Source: Rhipicephalus microplus
Taxonomy: Eukaryota; Arthropoda; Arachnida; Ixodida; Ixodidae
Direction: 5' to 3'
DNA: 64,000 nucleotides
Assembly (NCBI RefSeq): GCF_043290135.1
Contig: NC_134707.1
Location: 70,609,906-70,673,905 of the forward strand
Positions 59,922-64,000 of this stretch are shown here, piece by piece. The notes beneath the pieces were generated by a model. It ran no database searches. It worked only from the letters and a program-made list of their open reading frames with translations, and was not told the origin of the DNA. The first letter of the stretch is position 1. Each line of letters opens with the position of its first letter. The translations under genes were made by a program, and so were the position numbers.

Positions 59922-62726
59922 TTAACTTTCATTAAAATAACTTTTAAGTTTATTCATGAAATCTTCATGATTTTGGGAAGAAACGACGTCGGCAGGTAGC
60001 TTGTTCCAGTGATATATTGCGAGAAAGAGGGGGGATTTACTTAAGAAGTTTGTTCGAGCAAAAACGGGTTGTACTTTAAAGGGGTGATCCAGGCGCGGAA
60101 AGATACGATGGGCGGCCGTGATGTGGCGTACGCGGAACGATGATGATGAGTGATAAAGTTTGTGGAAATGAGATAGAAGTGCTATGATTCTTCTATTCTC
60201 TAGGGTGCTTAGATTCAGAGATTTTTTTAGGTTAGTTATGCTTGATGTTCGTGAATAATCTTTGGTAATGAAGCGGGTTGCTTTATTTTGAATTGCTTCG
60301 AGTTTGTTGATGAGATAAGACTGGTGCGGGTTCCAAATAAAAGATGCATATTCTAGTTTTGCGCGAACCAACGTCGCATAGGCCAATAATTTAGTAGACT
60401 TGTTTGCCAAATAAAGGTTACGCCTGATAAAACCAAGAGTTTTGCATGCACTGCTACAGATTGCTTCGATGTGGTCACTCCATGAAATGTTAGAAGATAA
60501 ATGAACTCCCAAGTATTTTATTGTATGCGCACGCGCGATGACTGAGTCATTTATCAAATAATGAGTAAGCTTAGGATTAGACACTCTAGTGAAGGCTACA
60601 GCCTTAGTTTTCGAAGTATTTATCTCCATTTGCCACTGTTCACACCAATCTGCAATTTTCGCAAGGTCAGATTGCAAAGCGTCACTATCAGAGGTGGTAG
60701 TTATTCGTCTATAAATTACGCAGTCATCTGCGAATAATCGAACTGTAGATGAAATGCTATTGCTGATGTCATTTACATACAATAGGAATAAAATAGGCCC
60801 CAATACAGAGCCCTGAGGCACCCCTGACTTGACCAGTGATCGTGAGGAAGAAAATTCATTGGCAGTTACAAATTGGTACCTGTCGGTTAAGAAATTCCTT
60901 ATCCAATTCACAACCTGACTATGTATATTAAAATAGCGAAGTTTTTGTAATAAACGGTTATGAGCTACCTTATCGAACGCCTTGGCGAAGTCGATAAATA
61001 TGGCATCTATTTGCGATGAGTCATTAACAGCTTCGTAAATGTCAGAGACCAGCTCGAATAACTGCGTCTCGCAGGAGCGACCCTGTTGAAAGCCGTGCTG
61101 GTTGCTGAAAAGATGGTTGTGCTTTGTTAGGTACTTCATGATTGCCGAAGATATGATATGCTCTAATAATTTACATGGTATACTGGTCAGCGAGATTGGT
61201 CTGTAGTTGGTGACAGATGACGGGTCTCCGGATTTAAAAATTGGCACTATTTTAGAAACTTTCCATCCGTCAGGAACGCATCCTGACTGAATCGATTGCT
61301 GGAAAAGGCATGCAAAAATGGGAGAAATAACAGGTTTAGTTAACTTTAGCAGTTTAGGACAAATACCATCTGGACCAGGAGCAGAGCTGCTAGAAAGACG
61401 ATCAATAGCAGCTTCGATTCCCTTTTCAGTGATCACGATGTCCTCCATGATGGAGGTAACGGAGCCGAGGTGAATATTGTCGGTAATAGGAAGCTCACGA
61501 GAAAAAACAGAACAAAAGAAGGAATTGAACGCAGTAGCGACTTCAGAGGGCGGGAGGAACTCGTTGCCTTGCATTATCGATATGAAACATGAAGACGACG
61601 GCTTGGGGTTTATTACTTTCCAGAATTTTTTTGTGTTGACAGTTAACATGTTGGAGATGTCATGGTTGAAAAATTTGTCTTTTGCTGCCTCAATTTCGGT
61701 TTTGCATAACTGCGACTGTTCGCGATAAGCCTTCCAGGCATCGTCAGATTGCAAGGTTTTAGCTCTTGAATAAAAGCGCTTCTTCTTGTTAATGCATCGC
61801 TTCACGTGGGAGGTAAACCAAGCGCTCCCTGTAGACACAGATATGTGTATTTTTGGAATGTATTTTTCTTTGAGTTCGATTAGCTTGTGACAGACGATCA
61901 TCCAGTTCTCATTGCTGTCGCGATGCTGCATGCCGTTGAAAAATTCTACGCAAAAGGACGAGAGTTCGCTATAGATCATTTCAACATCTGCACGTGCGTA
62001 ATCATAAATTGTTTTCTTTTCATTCACGCTTTCTTTACGCGTTAACTTGAATTCACAATGGATGACATTATGGTCACTGATGCAGTCTAACACATTAACA
62101 GACATGTTTGACGGTTCGGTGGTAAGCACAAGATCCAAGATAGCATCCCCCCGTGTTGGCATAGAAACTATTTGGCTTAAACCGTAAGACGAAATCACGT
62201 CAAGAAAGTCCTTACATTCAGCCATCCTTGTGCCGCTATCGGCTGTGCCCGTCCGCCAGTTTATTCCAGGGTAGTTAAAGTCGCCCGCGAGAATCACAGG
62301 AGAGCCAGGAAATCTGTCATATACGAGGCTCAATGATTCGTTTAGGCAATTAACGAAGGTTTCTTTTGAGTCAGGCGGACGGTAACAAACCCCAACGGCA
62401 CAAGTTACACATGAAAGCTGGACCAATACCCACAAAATTTCAATACAGGAACCCGTATCAAGCAGACGCGCTTGAAGATCTTTTTTTACTGCAATCATAA
62501 CACCACCTCCCCGTGTTTCCGTTCTGTCCTTTCGAAACAGGATAAAGTTTTTAGTAAAAGACAATTCATGGTTACACACGTCACTCGTCAGCCATGTTTC
62601 AGTTCCCACTATGATGTCTGCCGAGCAGGATTCGACAAACGCACAAAGGTGATCTTGTTTTCGAAAAATACTTCTAAAATTAGCTATAATAATAGATAGC
62701 TTTTTAACTTCGGTTTCAATGGGGCG
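59922..62726 (-). CDS. LINE ORF2: APE endonuclease and reverse transcriptase
   Basis: The frame of 934 codons starts directly after the ORF1 stop. It nicks target DNA and copies the LINE RNA by target-primed reverse transcription. Endonuclease motifs, numbered from the first codon after the stop: 'IIIANFRSI' near 12-20, ETW near 43-45, 'RGGGVMIAVK' near 72-81, 'GVCYRPP' near 112-118, 'LAGDFN' near 146-151, and SDH near 217-219. RT motifs: 'SAPGPDGICPK' near 448, 'NYRPISLTS' near 507, 'IFIDFAKAFDKV' near 576, 'GVPQGSVLGPILF' near 635, and catalytic 'FADDCVIYR' near 665. The C-terminus is 'WNKLPADVV' and there is no RNase H. There is no ATG before the endonuclease core; the first in-frame Met is that of VMIAVK. 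A GTG at 62609 lies inside the domain and is not a start. Expression by UGA readthrough from ORF1 is inferred. Confidence 0.92.
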   Translation of the reverse strand, partial: RPIETEVKKLSIIIANFRSIFRKQDHLCAFVESCSADIIVGTETWLTSDVCNHELSFTKNFILFRKDRTETRGGGVMIAVKKDLQARLLDTGSCIEILWVLVQLSCVTCAVGVCYRPPDSKETFVNCLNESLSLVYDRFPGSPVILAGDFNYPGINWRTGTADSGTRMAECKDFLDVISSYGLSQIVSMPTRGDAILDLVLTTEPSNMSVNVLDCISDHNVIHCEFKLTRKESVNEKKTIYDYARADVEMIYSELSSFCVEFFNGMQHRDSNENWMIVCHKLIELKEKYIPKIHISVSTGSAWFTSHVKRCINKKKRFYSRAKTLQSDDAWKAYREQSQLCKTEIEAAKDKFFNHDISNMLTVNTKKFWKVINPKPSSSCFISIMQGNEFLPPSEVATAFNSFFCSVFSRELPITDNIHLGSVTSIMEDIVITEKGIEAAIDRLSSSSAPGPDGICPKLLKLTKPVISPIFACLFQQSIQSGCVPDGWKVSKIVPIFKSGDPSSVTNYRPISLTSIPCKLLEHIISSAIMKYLTKHNHLFSNQHGFQQGRSCETQLFELVSDIYEAVNDSSQIDAIFIDFAKAFDKVAHNRLLQKLRYFNIHSQVVNWIRNFLTDRYQFVTANEFSSSRSLVKSGVPQGSVLGPILFLLYVNDISNSISSTVRLFADDCVIYRRITTTSDSDALQSDLAKIADWCEQWQMEINTSKTKAVAFTRVSNPKLTHYLINDSVIARAHTIKYLGVHLSSNISWSDHIEAICSSACKTLGFIRRNLYLANKSTKLLAYATLVRAKLEYASFIWNPHQSYLINKLEAIQNKATRFITKDYSRTSSITNLKKSLNLSTLENRRIIALLSHFHKLYHSSSSFRVRHITAAHRIFPRLDHPFKVQPVFARTNFLSKSPLFLAIYHWNKLPADVVSSQNHEDFMNKLKSYFNES

Positions 62727-62729
62727 TCA
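62724..62729 (-). promoter_or_regulatory. UGA-CGC readthrough candidate between ORF1 and ORF2
   Basis: The transcript reads GAA UGA CGC CCC AUU. UGA followed by C is among the leakier stop contexts. The overlapping AUGA offers a re-initiation AUG only in another frame, which stops after four codons (AUG ACG CCC CAU UGA), so simple termination-re-initiation at this AUG would not produce ORF2. Confidence 0.55.
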
Positions 62730-63674
62730 TTCATAAATCGCGGGAGCGTCTTGTCTCGGGATGGGGACCACTTTATTGCTCGAGGAATCGACGGTGAAAA
62801 TTACGTTGCCCATTATAAGCTTGTCAAACTGCAACTTATACTTCTCATTTTTCTGTCGCTTCGCACGCGCGAAATCACGAAGCGTTTTTCTAATTAGCTG
62901 CACACGAGGTGAAAAATCCTCCTCGATCCACACTCGCGGGGTTGCCAGGTCTTTCAGCTTGAACGCATTTTTCAGAATATTGCTTTTGTCCTTGAAGTTT
63001 AGGAATTTGACAACAACAGGTCGAGTGCGATCGGGTTTGCGTTGCCCGACCCGATGGGCTCGCTCAATTTCACCTGGTTGAATTCCCAAGTTTTCCGTGA
63101 CGAATTCATGAATGAGTTTTTCTGTATCGCTCCATTTTTCAGCGGCTTGCTCAGGAACACCCTTGAACACGAGATTATTGCGCCTCATTCGATTGTTCAG
63201 GTCATCTACAACAAGGTTGGCTTGATGGGTCTGTTTTTGCTCAATGGTTTTCAACTGTTCCTGAGACTCTTGCACAACAGAGCCGACAGCCTTGACGCTT
63301 TCACTTAAGTTGTCAACGCTCTCAAGACGCTCCTCTATTTTGGAGAGCCGCCTTTTGAGGTCTGTTACAGTAGTGTGAATGTCTTTTAGCTTGTTCGTCA
63401 CTTCCTTTTGAAAACGTTCATTTGAAGCAGTGAATTCCTTTACCAGTGCCACCACTTGGTCAACCTTGTCAGGACCTGGATTAAGCTCAACGTCGCCCGC
63501 ACAAATGAGCAAATGAGCAAGCGAAAAAAACACAAGCACTAGGCGTCCACCCAGCAAGTGACGGCGACCTAATGAACACGGACGGAGCCACAAAAGATTA
63601 CATGATCCCGTATTTTTTCTCGGCTGAGTGAAACAGCCGATGCGAGCGCGGTAAGTGCACAAATCAATACCCAT
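62727..63674 (-). CDS. LINE ORF1: 2A-like N-terminus, coiled coil, RNA-binding region
   Basis: ATG at 63674 is the first in frame, with an in-frame TGA 12 bases upstream; the product is 315 residues. Residues 41-59 ('LGGRLVLVFFSLAHLLICA') are hydrophobic, like a signal peptide. They run directly into GDVELNPGP at 60-68, a match to the DxExNPGP 2A ribosome-skipping motif; separation would fall between Gly67 and Pro68. Residues about 70-155 are a coiled coil of Glu/Lys/Leu heptads. From about 160, 'NRMRRNNLVFKGVPE', 'IERAHRVGQRKPDRTRPV', and 'VKFLNFKDKSNIL' resemble the RRM of L1 ORF1p, and 'FSPRVQLIRKTLRDFA' resembles its C-terminal domain. The product should be an RNA-binding trimer-type chaperone. 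It ends with UGA followed by C. Confidence 0.88.
   Translation of the reverse strand: MGIDLCTYRARIGCFTQPRKNTGSCNLLWLRPCSLGRRHLLGGRLVLVFFSLAHLLICAGDVELNPGPDKVDQVVALVKEFTASNERFQKEVTNKLKDIHTTVTDLKRRLSKIEERLESVDNLSESVKAVGSVVQESQEQLKTIEQKQTHQANLVVDDLNNRMRRNNLVFKGVPEQAAEKWSDTEKLIHEFVTENLGIQPGEIERAHRVGQRKPDRTRPVVVKFLNFKDKSNILKNAFKLKDLATPRVWIEEDFSPRVQLIRKTLRDFARAKRQKNEKYKLQFDKLIMGNVIFTVDSSSNKVVPIPRQDAPAIYE
63471..63497 (-). other. 2A-like ribosome-skipping motif
   Basis: Encodes GDVELNPGP. All invariant residues of the D-V/I-E-x-N-P-G-P consensus are present and the preceding residues are Leu/Ile-rich, which favours activity. Confidence 0.8.
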
Positions 63675-64000
63675 ACTTAGTCATACATAGACAGTGTGCA
63701 ATTGGGACAGTGTGCAATAGACAGTGTGCAATTGGGGGATATGCAGCCAGTTAGAAGTTCAGCAAGGGCAAGCAAGTAGCTACACACTCACCTAGAAAAT
63801 AGCACGTTATTAGCTTGAGGCTTTGGCTGCAAATCCCCACTCGGTCGGCGTGAGCGATCCTTTTTACGGCGGGGCTGAACTGAGGGTGCTTGAAGCGATG
63901 AGCAGTCGAAGCGGTAAGCAATGGCAGCGCCGGTGTGGTGCTGATTGCCTCAGATGAAGTGGTGATTGCCAGTCACGGTGCAAGGTAAAGGGGGACGCCA
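63675..64000 (-). promoter_or_regulatory. 5' untranslated region of the young LINE
   Basis: Non-coding and moderately GC-rich. Three copies of 'gacagtgtgcaat' at 63690-63738 form a short internal repeat. LINE promoters usually lie in this region. The element's 5' end and target duplication are beyond the window. Confidence 0.5.

Larger units (their letters stand above)
59546..64000 (-). mobile_element. Young, apparently intact CR1/L2-type LINE (5' end outside window)
   Basis: The unit runs from the right window edge to a poly(A) tail at 59546-59561 on the minus strand. It contains a 5' untranslated region, ORF1 (63674-62727), ORF2 (62726-59922), and a 3' untranslated region of about 360 bp ending TACTTGAATAAA plus A. 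ORF1 and ORF2 have no frameshift and no internal stop other than the UGA that separates them. All endonuclease and reverse-transcriptase catalytic motifs are present. It interrupts an older LINE in the same orientation. The clade is inferred from the RT motifs FIDFAKAFDKV, GVPQGSVLGPILF and FADD, and from the absence of an RNase H domain. Confidence 0.9.

Noticed and set aside
62609..62609. GTG as the start of ORF2
   Set aside because: The conserved endonuclease strand and helix lie upstream of it in the same frame, so it is an internal Val codon.

Overview
The window looks like nuclear DNA of a hard (ixodid) tick, probably a metastriate species. It is AT-rich, almost without host coding sequence, and packed with retroelements, tRNA-derived SINEs resembling the tick Ruka family, long tetranucleotide and CA microsatellites, and minisatellites. 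There are no operons, Shine-Dalgarno sites or other bacterial features. Many apparent open frames in the non-repetitive stretches begin at GTG or TTG and are chance. Family names below come from motifs read by eye, without database searches.

Layout. (1) 1-19.6 kb is mostly non-coding. It holds a perfect 207-bp tandem duplication (5.4-5.8 kb), two SINE copies (8.0 and 9.8 kb), and a decayed LINE reverse transcriptase (16.6-17.3 kb). (2) 19.64-26.4 kb is a ~148-bp satellite array. A 4.9-kb LTR retrotransposon interrupts it, with both LTRs, a 5-bp target duplication ATGTG, PBS and PPT, but only gag and protease (minus strand). The array ends in a terminal hairpin-like segment and a (TATC)n tract. 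(3) At 27.3-28.0 kb a GC-rich stretch encodes a 239-residue protein of ten 18-residue repeats, the only plausible non-transposon reading frame of any length. (4) 28.4-43.2 kb is mostly non-coding but is a diverged, collinear copy of the sequence at 7.3-15.6 kb. It also carries a MITE with TA duplication (38.0 kb), a hairpin and candidate TIR element (34.2-35.0 kb) and a (TAGA)n tract. (5) 44-48.4 kb holds a LINE RNase H/zinc-knuckle remnant and a rearranged Gypsy-type LTR element bracketed by (CA)n tracts. (6) 49.4-52.0 kb is a reverse-oriented copy of the satellite composite with a 5'-truncated RNase-H-bearing LINE inserted in it. (7) 53.4-54.0 kb is a Penelope-like remnant between inverted repeats. 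(8) 57.1-64.0 kb is an old LINE interrupted by a young, apparently intact LINE.

The strongest biology is in the young LINE (minus strand, 59546 to beyond the window end). ORF1 has a hydrophobic N-terminus running straight into a 2A-like ribosome-skipping motif, GDVELNPGP, followed by a coiled coil and an L1-ORF1-like RNA-binding region. ORF2 (endonuclease plus reverse transcriptase) follows in the same frame after one UGA codon and has no AUG before its endonuclease core. The sequence therefore predicts two recoding events in one transcript: 2A separation near the start and stop-codon readthrough, or an unusual re-initiation, between the ORFs.

At the largest scale the window appears to hold parts of three old tandem segmental units. 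Blocks recur at 1.0/54.5 kb, 7.3-15.6/30.9-43.2 kb and 28.4/49.0 kb in an order that fits repeated units later disrupted by insertions. A promoter-like module is among the conserved parts, but I could not identify a host gene.
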